A stretch of DNA of 64,000 nt from Paludibacter sp. (GCA_028692715.1 JAQUWU010000010.1:52358-116357), one strand, 5' to 3'. Shown: positions 17,410 to 25,937, counted from the first letter of the stretch. The notes: generated by a model not told the origin, from the sequence alone. Made by a program: numbers and translations.

Positions 17410-17437
17410 TTTGTTCCAGTTGAAAATGTTATATTTG
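17410..17437 (+). promoter_or_regulatory. Candidate promoter of the M6 protease gene
   Basis: TTTG (17410-17413), a 16-nt spacer and TATATTTG (17430-17437), 31 nt before the start codon. The -7 box is perfect; the spacer is slightly short. Confidence 0.5.
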
Positions 17438-17467
17438 TAAACGTATATAGTTTTAAAACATTTTTGA

Positions 17468-19999
17468 ATGAAAAAGATATCTCTTCTCTTTATTGTTTTG
17501 ACATTCTGCATTTTTCATTTGTTGGCAATTGTAGCACGACCAAAAGTGTCACTCTATACCCAACCCAATGGATATTCGCTACAGAATATTTTAAAAGGGG
17601 ATGAGTTCTTTCATTATAGAGTATCTGTTGATAATTTTGTACTTCTCTCAAATGCCGATGGCTATTTGACGTACGCAGAGTCAGATTCAACAGGTGTATT
17701 GGTGTCTTCAGGCATTATAGCTCATAACGTAAACGAAAGAACTGAAAAAGAACTAAAATTTTTGAAAACAATTCAACCCAATCTTGCTTTTGGACCTAAA
17801 GTTAGAAGTAGAGCTCGGAATATAAAGATGCAAAAGGGGATGCGGAAAATTAGTTCATCCATTAAAAAAAGTTCTTCTGTAACTACAACTAAATATCTGG
17901 TTATATTAGTGAATTTTTCAGACAAAAGTTTTTCAGTTCCTACTCCAAAACAACGTTATACAGAACAATTTAGTGCGGAAAATTATACAACCGATGGCGC
18001 AACAGGTAGTGTTAGAGAATACTTTAAGGATAATTCTATGAGTAATTTCGAACCTGAATTTGATGTTTTCGGGCCTGTAACGCTAAGTAAAACCTTGGCA
18101 TATTATGGTGCGAATGATGCAGATGGTAATGATTTACATCCGGATGAAATGGTGTTTGACGCTTGTCAGAAACTTGACGGAGAAATAAATTTTGCTGATT
18201 ATGATTTAGATAATGATGGTGTTGTAGATAATGTGTATGTTATTTTTGCGGGTTATACTGAAGCTGGTGGAGCCGCAGAAGATACAATCTGGCCTCATGC
18301 TTGGGAAGTAAGTAATACAACGAAATTAGACGGTAAAACCATTTCATCTTATTCCTGTTCAAACGAATTACAAGGGACTTCAGGGGTGCTGATTGACGGA
18401 ATTGGAACTGCTTGTCACGAATTTTCCCATTCAATAGGTTTGCCTGATTTTTATGATACGGATTATGAAACAAACGGACAATCAGTAGACATTGATTCTT
18501 GGAGCTTAATGGCTTCGGGCTGTTATAACAATAATAGTCTGACACCCCCATTTTATACAGGAATTGAAAGGGAAATATTAGGCTGGGGAACAGCAACCGA
18601 ATTGACAACACCATCAAATTGCACATTAAATAGCATTGGCAATAATCAGTATTGTAAAATTACTACCAAAACGCTCGGAGAATTTTATATTTTGGAAAAT
18701 AGACAACAAACTTCTTGGGATACATTTCTTTATCATCATGGGATGTTGATTTACCATGTTGATACGAGTGATGGATATATTTCAAGATGGTATGATAATA
18801 CCATTAATGCGTACTCAAATCATCAATGTGCCGATCTTGTTGAAGCAGACGGTGTTGCAGTGTATTATAACGGATCGAATAAAGCAGCTTGGTTGTCTTC
18901 TCTGAAAGGGGATGTTTTTCCCGGCACTTCAAATATAACGTCATTTACTGATACTACAACACCCAGCTCAAAATCATGGAATAATGCTACTACCGAAAAG
19001 CCGGTTACAGATATTACTGAAAATGACGGTGTAATTTCGTTTAAATTTATGGGTGGTGAATCTATTTTTGGTGATTACAAAGCATTGGATGCTACAGATG
19101 TAACGACTAATAGTTTTACTGCAAATTGGAATGCTGGAGTTAATGCAACAAAATATTTTTTAAACGTATATACAAAATCGGATTCAGGTTCAGCACTGAC
19201 TGCTATTAATCAGGGTTTTGATAATTTTCCAACGACCACACCTGTAGGATTTACAGTTTCAGGGTCTACTATTTATGATACTTCAGGAAATTATGGAAAG
19301 GAATCTCCATCTGTAAAACTGGATGACACAAATGAATCCATTGTAACGAATATTACTCCCGACGCCATTAAAGCACTTTCGTTCTGGTTAAAAGGAAATG
19401 GGACCAATGCCACATCCAGCCTTTTAGTGGAGGGCTCAACTGATAAAAGTTCATGGGCTACCATTGCTACATTAACAAATTTGCCCACAACAGGTACTAC
19501 CAAATCCTATACTTTAGATGCAGAAAAAAACTATCGTGCTTTACGGTTTACGTATACCAAAAGTGCCGGAAATTTAGCGGTCGATGATATTGAATTGACT
19601 TATGGACAAGAAATTGTGAAAACATATTTATTACAGAACCACGAAGTTCTGGAAAATAATTCATATCAATTAACAGGGCTTGATAATAGTAAAACTTATT
19701 ATTATACTGTAAAAGCAGCAAATGAGACCGAAACATCCGCCGAATCTAACGAAATTCAGGTAGACTGGACGTCAACGAGTTCTAATAATATACAAAACGA
19801 TGATTTTATGCTTTGTACCGCAGGTTCTGAGATAATTATAAATACATTATCAGAAAATAGGCTTTGCATTTATAATTCATTGGGGCAATTGCTGTTTAAT
19901 GAAATGATACCTAAAGGAATTACAAAAGTTCCTGTAAATATTAATCAGCTGTATATTGTGAAGATGGGCAATGAAGTAAGGAAAATTATTTGTCGGTAA
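17468..19999 (+). CDS. Secreted M6-family metalloprotease with T9SS-like C-terminal tail
   Basis: An 843-residue export protein: signal peptide (~1-22, KKISLLFIVLTFCIFHLLA), a pro-region to ~135, then an M6 (immune-inhibitor A-like) zinc protease domain. The zinc site HEFSHSIGLPDFYD is at residues ~316-329 (HExxH plus downstream Asp). A jelly-roll-like insert (FDNFPTTTPVGFTVSGSTIY onward) and fibronectin type III-like segments follow (~540-770). The last ~70 residues (ENRLCIYNSLGQLLFNEMI, then VPVNINQLYIVKMGNEVRKI) match a type A T9SS sorting domain, predicting export through the Por system and cell-surface anchoring or release. It is a single-gene unit with promoter and terminator. Confidence 0.88.
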   Translation: MKKISLLFIVLTFCIFHLLAIVARPKVSLYTQPNGYSLQNILKGDEFFHYRVSVDNFVLLSNADGYLTYAESDSTGVLVSSGIIAHNVNERTEKELKFLKTIQPNLAFGPKVRSRARNIKMQKGMRKISSSIKKSSSVTTTKYLVILVNFSDKSFSVPTPKQRYTEQFSAENYTTDGATGSVREYFKDNSMSNFEPEFDVFGPVTLSKTLAYYGANDADGNDLHPDEMVFDACQKLDGEINFADYDLDNDGVVDNVYVIFAGYTEAGGAAEDTIWPHAWEVSNTTKLDGKTISSYSCSNELQGTSGVLIDGIGTACHEFSHSIGLPDFYDTDYETNGQSVDIDSWSLMASGCYNNNSLTPPFYTGIEREILGWGTATELTTPSNCTLNSIGNNQYCKITTKTLGEFYILENRQQTSWDTFLYHHGMLIYHVDTSDGYISRWYDNTINAYSNHQCADLVEADGVAVYYNGSNKAAWLSSLKGDVFPGTSNITSFTDTTTPSSKSWNNATTEKPVTDITENDGVISFKFMGGESIFGDYKALDATDVTTNSFTANWNAGVNATKYFLNVYTKSDSGSALTAINQGFDNFPTTTPVGFTVSGSTIYDTSGNYGKESPSVKLDDTNESIVTNITPDAIKALSFWLKGNGTNATSSLLVEGSTDKSSWATIATLTNLPTTGTTKSYTLDAEKNYRALRFTYTKSAGNLAVDDIELTYGQEIVKTYLLQNHEVLENNSYQLTGLDNSKTYYYTVKAANETETSAESNEIQVDWTSTSSNNIQNDDFMLCTAGSEIIINTLSENRLCIYNSLGQLLFNEMIPKGITKVPVNINQLYIVKMGNEVRKIICR

Positions 20000-20020
20000 T
20001 ATTGCTTTTATATTTAAACG

Positions 20021-20050
20021 GTCTGTAAAGTAATTTGCAGGCTTTTTTTT
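20021..20050 (+). terminator. Rho-independent terminator of the M6 protease gene
   Basis: GTCTGTAAA-GTAA-TTTGCAGGC forms a 9-bp stem (two G-U pairs) followed by eight T residues, 21 nt after the stop codon. Confidence 0.85.
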
Positions 20051-20222
20051 CTGATTTTTTAAAAGAACAATTGAACAGAAATTGTTGATTCTAAAATATT
20101 CCGCAAAATTATTCGAAATTGTCCCCTAATTTAATATTTAAAATATCAATTTCTTACTTGTCTTTCATGTTTTCTTGATTATCTTTGTTGTTCAAAAATC
20201 AATTTATAAAAGAACTAGAAGA

Positions 20223-20573
20223 ATGGAAATTTCAGGAAAAATTATTGCAGTTTTGCCTTTGGCTACTGGACAGGGAAAAAACGGAACGTGGCGTTCGCAG
20301 GATTATGTGTTGGAGACCGCAGACCAGTACCCTAAAAAAGTATGTTTCAACTTATTTAATGATAAAATAGATCAGTTTCCTATGGGAATTGACGATCAGG
20401 TTAACGTAAGTTTTGATGTGGAGAGTCGTGAATATAACGGCCGTTGGTATACAACTGTACGTGCCTGGAAAGTAGAAAAAGGTGCAGTAAGTGCAGCTCC
20501 TGCAGCAGCAGCTCCTACAGCCACTTTCGATGCAGCACCCGGAGCTGGCGAAGGAAGCGATTTGCCATTTTAA
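20223..20573 (+). CDS. DUF3127 protein with SSB-like C-terminal tip
   Basis: I start at ATG 20223 (MEISGKIIAVLPLATGQGK), giving 116 residues; an upstream in-frame start at 20175 would add an unlikely leader. It matches the small, beta-rich DUF3127 family of Bacteroidota: KNGTWRSQDYVLETADQYPK, CFNLFNDKIDQF and VSFDVESREYNGRWYTTVRAW are its conserved blocks. The fold looks OB-like, and an Ala/Pro-rich linker leads to the C terminus EGSDLPF, which resembles the acidic DDIPF tip by which SSB recruits repair proteins. A DNA-related role is therefore possible but unproven. Confidence 0.82.
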   Translation: MEISGKIIAVLPLATGQGKNGTWRSQDYVLETADQYPKKVCFNLFNDKIDQFPMGIDDQVNVSFDVESREYNGRWYTTVRAWKVEKGAVSAAPAAAAPTATFDAAPGAGEGSDLPF

Positions 20574-20576
20574 ATA

Positions 20577-20617
20577 GCCCCAACCCTACCTAAAGTTAGG
20601 TAAACCTTAAAGGGGAG
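20577..20617. repeat. Palindromic repeat (CCCTACCTAAAG type)
   Basis: GCCCCAACCCTACCTAAAG then TTAGGTAAACCTTAAAGGGG. The inner ACCTA-AAGT-TAGGT is a perfect hairpin nested in C-run/G-run arms; the same variant occurs at 25897-25937 and, inverted, at 22547-22590. A partial copy (TTTTTAGGGGTTTGGGG, 20648-20664) lies just before mnmA. Confidence 0.75.
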
Positions 20618-20667
20618 AAATGAATTAGTACTATTGTATTTAAAGCCTTTTTAGGGGTTTGGGGTCA

Positions 20668-21747
20668 ATGAAAAAACAAATATTATTAGGCATGAGTGGC
20701 GGCACCGATAGTTCGGTTGCTGCCATTCTTTTGTTGGAACAAGGCTACGAAGTCATTGGTATAACCTTTCGTTTTTGGGAAGAAGGAGAAAATAAACATT
20801 TGGAAGATGCAAAGCGATTGGCTAAACAGCTTGGTATTGAGCATGTGACTTATGATGCTCGAGATATTTTCAAAAATAAAATTGTAGGCTATTTTATGGA
20901 TGAATATCTTTCTGGAAGAACGCCCTTTCCGTGTGCCAAATGTAATAATGAATTAAAATGGAAACTTATATTAGATGAAGCTGACAGATTAGGCTGTGAT
21001 AAGGTGTCCATGGGTCATTATGTGAACATTGCGTTTGAAAAAAATCACTACTTTATTCATGAGGGAGTTGATCCCGATAAAGATCAATCATTTTTTTTGT
21101 GGGGATTAACTCAGGAGCAACTCGCACGAATTGTATTCCCTTTGGGAAATTTCAAGAAGACAGAAGTTAGGAAGATGGCTGCTGAACGGGGCTTTAATTA
21201 CCTTTCTGAGAAAAAAGACAGTTTGGGTGCTTGTTTTTGTTCGGGTGATTATCGTCCTTTTTTAAAGTCACAATTACCAGAACCTGAAAAACAAATTTAT
21301 CCCGGAAATTTTATCGACGAAGAAGCTAATATACTTGGAAAGCATAAAGGTTTTCCGCTTTACACGGTAGGGCAGAGGAGAGGATTAATCCATCTGAATC
21401 GGAAAGTTTTTGTAAAGGAAATTCGTTCTGAATCCAATGAAGTTGTTTTAGCATCCTTGACTGATATGTATAAATCAGAATTCTATATCCACAATGTAAA
21501 TGTTGTTGACCAAAATTTATTTACTGATAAATTTGATATTTCTTGTCGCATTCGTTACCGGAAGCAAAATACTTTGTGTAGAGTAAAATTTATTATTGAG
21601 AATACTGGTGGGAGTACGACTATAAGTCGTGCTCCCACTATGATGGCAAAAGTAGAACTAGCTGAACCGCTCGAATCCATTGCTCCGGGACAAACCGCAG
21701 TATTTTACAGAGATGGCAAAGTGTTGGGAGGAGGGTTTATTCTTTAG
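20668..21747 (+). CDS. mnmA: MnmA-like tRNA 2-thiouridylase
   Basis: Adds sulfur at U34 of certain tRNAs. The PP-loop SGGTDSS is at residues 10-16; catalytic-type cysteines occur in FPCAKCNNELKW (Cys89, Cys92) and LGACFCSGDYRPFL (Cys189, Cys191); the C-terminal barrel ends TAVFYRDGKVLGGGFIL. The second cysteine block reads CFCSGDYR rather than the CFIGER of the classical enzyme, placing it in a divergent MnmA subgroup. The start is ATG 20668 (359 residues). A 31-bp palindrome at 21608-21638 is embedded in the C-terminal domain. A second, classical MnmA may exist elsewhere in the genome. Confidence 0.85.
   Translation: MKKQILLGMSGGTDSSVAAILLLEQGYEVIGITFRFWEEGENKHLEDAKRLAKQLGIEHVTYDARDIFKNKIVGYFMDEYLSGRTPFPCAKCNNELKWKLILDEADRLGCDKVSMGHYVNIAFEKNHYFIHEGVDPDKDQSFFLWGLTQEQLARIVFPLGNFKKTEVRKMAAERGFNYLSEKKDSLGACFCSGDYRPFLKSQLPEPEKQIYPGNFIDEEANILGKHKGFPLYTVGQRRGLIHLNRKVFVKEIRSESNEVVLASLTDMYKSEFYIHNVNVVDQNLFTDKFDISCRIRYRKQNTLCRVKFIIENTGGSTTISRAPTMMAKVELAEPLESIAPGQTAVFYRDGKVLGGGFIL
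21608..21638. repeat. Palindromic repeat embedded in the mnmA coding sequence
   Basis: GTGGGAGTACGACT and AGTCGTGCTCCCAC form a 14-bp stem (one G-U) with a 3-nt ATA loop. It encodes GGSTTISRAPT within the C-terminal barrel of MnmA, where the usual family sequence is shorter. It is a different family from the CCCCT repeats. Confidence 0.75.
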
Positions 21748-21798
21748 CAGTAAACAATTAGCAGTAAACAGCAAACAGTTTACAATTTGCTGGTTCCA

Positions 21799-22515
21799 TT
21801 AAATTTTCATTTTCCAAATTGCCACAAAATGACAAACACTACCACCCAAAACAAAAAGATGCCAAATGGCGTGCATATACGGAATTTTCTTGAACTGATA
21901 AAGTACAGCACCAACCGTATAAAACAGTCCACCGCCAATTAACCACCACAAAACTTCCATTGAATTAGTAGCTGAAAGTGAATCGATTAAAGGTTTGAAA
22001 GCAATCACAACGACCCAACCCATAGCTACATAAGCAATTGTTTCCAGTTTGCTGCCTTTTTTTAGGTTCATAAAACTAAGTGAAACTCCCAATACGGCTG
22101 CTAACCAAATTATCCCGAACAATGACCATCCCCAGGCACCGTTTTCTCTCAAAATAATTAATGTGAAAGGAGTATAACTCCCGGCAATTTGCGCATAAAT
22201 AGCTGCATGATCAAATTTTCGTCGGATAAATTTTGTATTTTCATTTTTTTCAAAATGATAAAGTGTGGACGAAAGAAACATAAGCGTCATAAATATAACA
22301 AAAACAATATCGCTTATTATCGCCCAATTATTGCCTGAATTAATTGCTTTCTGAATCAGAAAATATCCGGCAATTAATCCAAAAAAAACACCTATCAAAT
22401 GTGAATAGGAATTTGCTTTTTCTTCTTTTGGGGAATATCTGGAGACTCCTAAAACCCCTAAACCCTGAAGGGGAACTGAGTTACTTTTGTCTGCTATATT
22501 TTTTATTTCATTCAT
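21799..22515 (-). CDS. Hemolysin III / YqfA family membrane protein
   Basis: A 238-residue protein of the HlyIII/PAQR superfamily with seven predicted helices. Conserved elements include SYSHLIGVFFGLIAGYF, the SSTLYHFEK motif (Ser and His of the family metal/hydrolase site), KFDHAAIYAQIAGSYTPF, and HAIWHLFVLGGSVCHFVAI near the C terminus, supplying the other conserved His residues. PAQR relatives act as receptors or ceramidase-like hydrolases; the bacterial role is uncertain. The N-terminal ~30 residues include SNSVPLQGLGVLGV, encoded by a dispersed repeat, and look added to the family's normal start near YSPKEEKANSYSH. Confidence 0.85.
   Translation of the reverse strand: MNEIKNIADKSNSVPLQGLGVLGVSRYSPKEEKANSYSHLIGVFFGLIAGYFLIQKAINSGNNWAIISDIVFVIFMTLMFLSSTLYHFEKNENTKFIRRKFDHAAIYAQIAGSYTPFTLIILRENGAWGWSLFGIIWLAAVLGVSLSFMNLKKGSKLETIAYVAMGWVVVIAFKPLIDSLSATNSMEVLWWLIGGGLFYTVGAVLYQFKKIPYMHAIWHLFVLGGSVCHFVAIWKMKI
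22449..22491. repeat. Palindromic repeat embedded in frame in the hemolysin III gene
   Basis: On the minus strand GACAAAAGTAACTCAGTT, then CCCCTTCAGGGTTTAGGGG. It is the same unit as 5821-5856 and is translated in the same frame (DKSNSVPLQGLGV, residues 9-21). Confidence 0.85.
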
Positions 22516-22546
22516 TTTTTTTTGTGATTGATAGTGCTTTATTTAT

Positions 22547-22590
22547 TCCCCTTTAGTATTTACCTAACTTTAGCTAGGGTTAGGGGTAGT
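22547..22590. repeat. Palindromic repeat
   Basis: TCCCCTTTAGTATTTACC, then TAACTTTAGCTAGGG, then TTAGGGG: an inverted relative of the 20577 copy, in the spacer between recX and hemolysin III. Confidence 0.65.
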
Positions 22591-22687
22591 CTTAGGAAAT
22601 GAGAATAATATATTGTCGTATTACTATTGAAGTAATGAACTGAATTTCTTTATTTTATTAAATAGTAAATTGTAAAATACTAAATAC

Positions 22688-23149
22688 TTATATCGTTCTC
22701 AATACCAGATCAATTACATTGTTCTCAAAACCACGTCCTTGAGCAAACCGGAATAATTTTCCCTGTTTTTCAAATTCATATTCGTACTTCAATCCAATAA
22801 GTTTAGTCTTTAATATAGCACCAAGCATTTCTTCGTATTCACCGTCGTCAATTGTGTTCAATGCATTAGTTATTAGCTCATTGCTTAATCCTTTTTGTTT
22901 TAATGCATACGATATTTTAATTTTTCCCCATTTGTTGAAGCGAAATTTGTCTTTCACAAAGTAGTTGCAAAAGCGTTTCTCGTTGATAAAATCTTCTTCA
23001 ATTAACCGTTTAATAATAGCTGTTTTATCATCACAACTAACACACCATGCATTTAATTTATCTTCTACTTCTGATATGCAATGTTCTGAAATAGAGCAAT
23101 AAGAAGCCGCTTTATGCAATAATTCTTCCTGTGAATATTCTTTTTTCAT
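22688..23149 (-). CDS. recX: Regulatory protein RecX
   Basis: A 153-residue helical protein; RecX restrains RecA filament growth. It has the family's tandem three-helix repeats: LLHKAASYCSISEHCISEVEDKL, then AIIKRLIEEDFINEKRFCNYFVKDKFRFNKWGKIKI, then YALKQKGLSNELITNALN. The ATG at 23149 (MKKEYSQEELL) is preferred to a TTG at 23179. TACATTTG (23177-23184, minus strand) fits a -7 box 28 nt upstream. RecA itself is not in the window. Confidence 0.87.
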   Translation of the reverse strand: MKKEYSQEELLHKAASYCSISEHCISEVEDKLNAWCVSCDDKTAIIKRLIEEDFINEKRFCNYFVKDKFRFNKWGKIKISYALKQKGLSNELITNALNTIDDGEYEEMLGAILKTKLIGLKYEYEFEKQGKLFRFAQGRGFENNVIDLVLRTI

Positions 23150-23286
23150 ATTTTTCCGTATTAAAATATCAACCCACAAATGTAGTGAATTTTATTGTTT
23201 TGCCTTAAAATTATAAGCGCTAAAAATTATTTTTCAAAAATATTGAAAATATAGGTAACAAAAAAGTGATATTTAAATAAAAAATG

Positions 23287-23294
23287 TAACTTTG
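23287..23294 (+). promoter_or_regulatory. -7 box for the envelope operon's TetR gene
   Basis: TAACTTTG is a perfect TAnnTTTG match, 24 nt before ATG 23319. No convincing -33 box is seen, which would fit a regulated promoter. Confidence 0.5.
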
Positions 23295-23318
23295 CCGTAT
23301 AAATGTTTCTTATTTGCC

Positions 23319-23891
23319 ATGAAATTATCAAAAAAACAACAGATTGAACACAAAGCCAAAGACCTTTTCTGGAAGTATGGTTTTAAAAAAGTAACGATTG
23401 AAGAAATTTGCAAAAAGGCAAATGTCAGTCGCAAAACGTTTTATACGCTTTATGAAAACAAATCTGCTTTGGTCATTTTTCTGCTAAAGGAAATGACAGA
23501 TGAAATGATGATGACTTATAATGATATTATCGAAAGCCAAAATTCATTTTCTGAAAAATTGGAGAAGATGCTATTGTTAAAGTCCGAATCAAGCAATCAA
23601 TTCTCGATGGAGTTTGTAGCTGATTTTTTTCATCCTGATTCTGAGGATATTCTTGCCTATTATTCTCAAATTATGCAGGAATCACTTTCGTTGACCACAA
23701 AATTTTTTCTGAATGCACAACAAAAAGGAGAAATGAATCCTGAATTGGATATAAATTTTGTAATGGCCATGATGCAAAAAATTTCAGAAGTATGTAGTAC
23801 GCCCGAAATGATGTCAATGTTCAAGGATGCTGAAACCATGACCCGACAAATTTCTCAATTACTTATTTTTGGTGTAATGCCTCCCAAATAA
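23319..23891 (+). CDS. TetR family transcriptional regulator of the LolD/FtsX-type operon
   Basis: A 190-residue regulator from ATG 23319 (MKLSKKQQIEHKAKDLFWKY); a TTG at 23292 would overlap the promoter. The N-terminal helix-turn-helix is KKVTIEEICKKANVSRKTFYTLYENKSALVIF. It lies 10 bp before the outer-membrane barrel gene and opens a six-gene same-strand run to 29470, so it likely controls that transport operon. The effector is unknown. Confidence 0.87.
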   Translation: MKLSKKQQIEHKAKDLFWKYGFKKVTIEEICKKANVSRKTFYTLYENKSALVIFLLKEMTDEMMMTYNDIIESQNSFSEKLEKMLLLKSESSNQFSMEFVADFFHPDSEDILAYYSQIMQESLSLTTKFFLNAQQKGEMNPELDINFVMAMMQKISEVCSTPEMMSMFKDAETMTRQISQLLIFGVMPPK

Positions 23892-23901
23892 TACAAGAAA
23901 T

Positions 23902-25071
23902 ATGATTTTTAGAAGAAAAAAACTGATTTATACCCTTTTATTGTTGTCGATCAATTTGTTGTTTGCTCAAAACGATTCAGCAAAAATATCTTTCAATGGT
24001 CAAATTACAGCGTGGGCTGTCGGACAAGTTGAGAGCCCCTATAATATTCAGTTTGGTGGACGCTTCGTACCAACTTTATTGGGTGATTTTTCAATCACTC
24101 AAAAAACGAATTTTGATTTTGAAGTCTCAGCAAATATAAATGGTTCTACAGACTTTACGGGTTTCCAGTACGATACTATAATGGGGCAAATAAAACCATA
24201 TAGGGTTTGGGGACGCTTTTCAGGTTCGAACTGGGAAATACGGGGAGGTTTGCAAAAAATAAACTTTGGTTCCGCCAAAATGTTTCGACCGCTCATGTGG
24301 TTTGATGCGATGGATGTTCGTGACCCATTACAATTAACGGATGGCGTTTACGGTTTGTTGTCGAAGTATTTTTTTCATAATAATGCAAATATCTGGCTGT
24401 GGGGGTTGATTGGAAATAAAAATCCGAAAGGATATGAGTTATATGGCTCGTCGCAATGGAAACCAGAGTATGGAGGTCGGTTTCAGACTCCACTAGGTAA
24501 AGGCGAAATAGCAGTGAGTACTAATTTCAGAAAAGTTTTAGTACCAAATTTAGCATCGAGTATTCCAAATAATGATTATTTGTTGAACGAATCGAGAATT
24601 GGTCTGGATGGGAAATGGGATGTTGGTATAGGTTTGTGGTTTGAATCGAGTGTGACATTTACCGACAAAAAGAATTATACTGTTCCTACAGTTTTCAACG
24701 TACAGGATATGTGGAATATAGGAGCGGATTATACATTTGGCATTGGCAACGGACTTGGAATGACGGTTGAATACTTTCGATATCACGCCGGAGATGAATT
24801 TCTCCTAAAGGGTATGGCGGTAGATGTTCTCGGAACTATGCTGACTTATCCAATTTCGTTAATTGACAATCTTTCAGGAATGTTTTTTTATCTTCCCGGA
24901 CAAACTAAATTAATGAATTACCTTAGTTGGAGTCGCACCTATGATAATTTTAATATTTACGGAATTGCCTACTGGAATCCTGATAATGTAAATTTAGTTT
25001 CAGCTCAATCGCAAAGCCGCAATATGTTTGCTGGAAAAGGATTACAGTTAATGCTGAGTTATAATTTTTAA
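23902..25071 (+). CDS. Outer-membrane beta-barrel protein (porin-like)
   Basis: A 389-residue protein with a signal peptide (~1-22, LIYTLLLLSINLLFAQ). The rest is alternating aromatic/polar strands such as FNGQITAWAVGQVESPYNI, NWEIRGGLQKINFGSAKMF, ADYTFGIGNGLGMTVEYF and a terminal strand ending LQLMLSYNF with a C-terminal Phe, all typical of outer-membrane barrels. No specific family was recognised. Its position between a TetR regulator and a LolD/FtsX-type ABC transporter suggests it is the outer-membrane part or cargo partner of that transport system. Confidence 0.75.
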   Translation: MIFRRKKLIYTLLLLSINLLFAQNDSAKISFNGQITAWAVGQVESPYNIQFGGRFVPTLLGDFSITQKTNFDFEVSANINGSTDFTGFQYDTIMGQIKPYRVWGRFSGSNWEIRGGLQKINFGSAKMFRPLMWFDAMDVRDPLQLTDGVYGLLSKYFFHNNANIWLWGLIGNKNPKGYELYGSSQWKPEYGGRFQTPLGKGEIAVSTNFRKVLVPNLASSIPNNDYLLNESRIGLDGKWDVGIGLWFESSVTFTDKKNYTVPTVFNVQDMWNIGADYTFGIGNGLGMTVEYFRYHAGDEFLLKGMAVDVLGTMLTYPISLIDNLSGMFFYLPGQTKLMNYLSWSRTYDNFNIYGIAYWNPDNVNLVSAQSQSRNMFAGKGLQLMLSYNF

Positions 25072-25154
25072 TCTCCCCAAACGTACTAAAGGACAGGGAA
25101 AGTGGAACATAAATAAAATTACAATAACATATAATATAAGAAAGGAATTTTTTT

Positions 25155-25913
25155 ATGAATAACAAAAATTTGAATAATGAAGTTTTCCCCTCTCTTGGAG
25201 GGGCTAGGGGAGGTGTAATTGTAGAAGTAAAGAACTTAGTAAAAAAATTCCCCATTGGAACAGGATTTTTTACCGCATTAAATGAAATAAACCTGAAATT
25301 TGGTGAAGGAGAATTTGCAGGATTGGTTGGTCCAAGTGGATCGGGCAAAACCACATTGTTGAATATTATCGGTACGCTGGATATTCCCACCGAAGGCGAA
25401 GTGGTGGTTTTAAGTAAATCGGTTGGAAAACTGACTCCGAAAGAGGCTGCACAGCTTCGTAAAGAAGAACTTGGCTTTATTTTTCAAAGTTATAATTTAT
25501 TGCCCGTATATACTGTTTTCGAAAATGTAGAATTTCCTTTATTGCTATTAAACATGTCGGCAGAAGAACGAAAACAACGGGTTATGGAAACACTTGAATG
25601 GCTCGGATTGACGGACAAAGAAAAATCACGTCCGGCACAATTGTCCGGTGGCGAATGTCAACGTGTGGCTGTTGCCCGGGCAATGGTAAAACGGCCGACC
25701 TTGGTATTGGCTGATGAACCCACTGCAAATCTTGATTCGAAAAATTCGCACAATATCTTACAGGCTATGCTGAAGTTAAATAATGAACTTAAAACCTCAT
25801 TTATTTTTGCTACGCACGACGAAAAAGTGATTGGATATCTAAAACGGATTATTCAGTTAGAAGATGGGAAAGTAGTGGATGATAAAGTAATTACAACCCC
25901 TAACCCTACCTAA
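25155..25913 (+). CDS. LolD/MacB-type ABC transporter ATP-binding protein
   Basis: A 252-residue ATPase: Walker A GPSGSGKTT (~residue 58), signature LSGGECQRVAVARAM (~160), Walker B LVLADEPTANLDS (~182), H-loop FIFATHDEKV. These are the features of the MacB/LolD group that drives FtsX-type mechanotransmission permeases, and two such permeases follow. Both protein ends are shaped by repeats: residues ~10-22 (VFPSLGGARGGVI) come from the palindrome at 25182-25218, and the last residues TTPNPT and the stop codon lie in the repeat at 25897-25937. Confidence 0.9.
   Translation: MNNKNLNNEVFPSLGGARGGVIVEVKNLVKKFPIGTGFFTALNEINLKFGEGEFAGLVGPSGSGKTTLLNIIGTLDIPTEGEVVVLSKSVGKLTPKEAAQLRKEELGFIFQSYNLLPVYTVFENVEFPLLLLNMSAEERKQRVMETLEWLGLTDKEKSRPAQLSGGECQRVAVARAMVKRPTLVLADEPTANLDSKNSHNILQAMLKLNNELKTSFIFATHDEKVIGYLKRIIQLEDGKVVDDKVITTPNPT
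25182..25218. repeat. Palindromic repeat inside the N terminus of the LolD-like gene
   Basis: TTTTCCCCTCTCTTGGAGG then GGCTAGGGGAGGTGT: CCTC/GAGG hairpin and G-rich arm. It is translated as VFPSLGGARGG. Confidence 0.7.
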
Positions 25914-25937
25914 AGTTAGGTAAACCCAAAAGGGGAA
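25897..25937. repeat. Palindromic repeat providing the stop codon of the LolD-like gene
   Basis: ACCCCTAACCCTACCTAAAG then TTAGGTAAACCCAAAAGGGG. The TAA at 25911-25913 in the repeat's CCTACCTAAAG core ends the ORF, so the terminal residues TPNPT are repeat-encoded. Confidence 0.75.
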
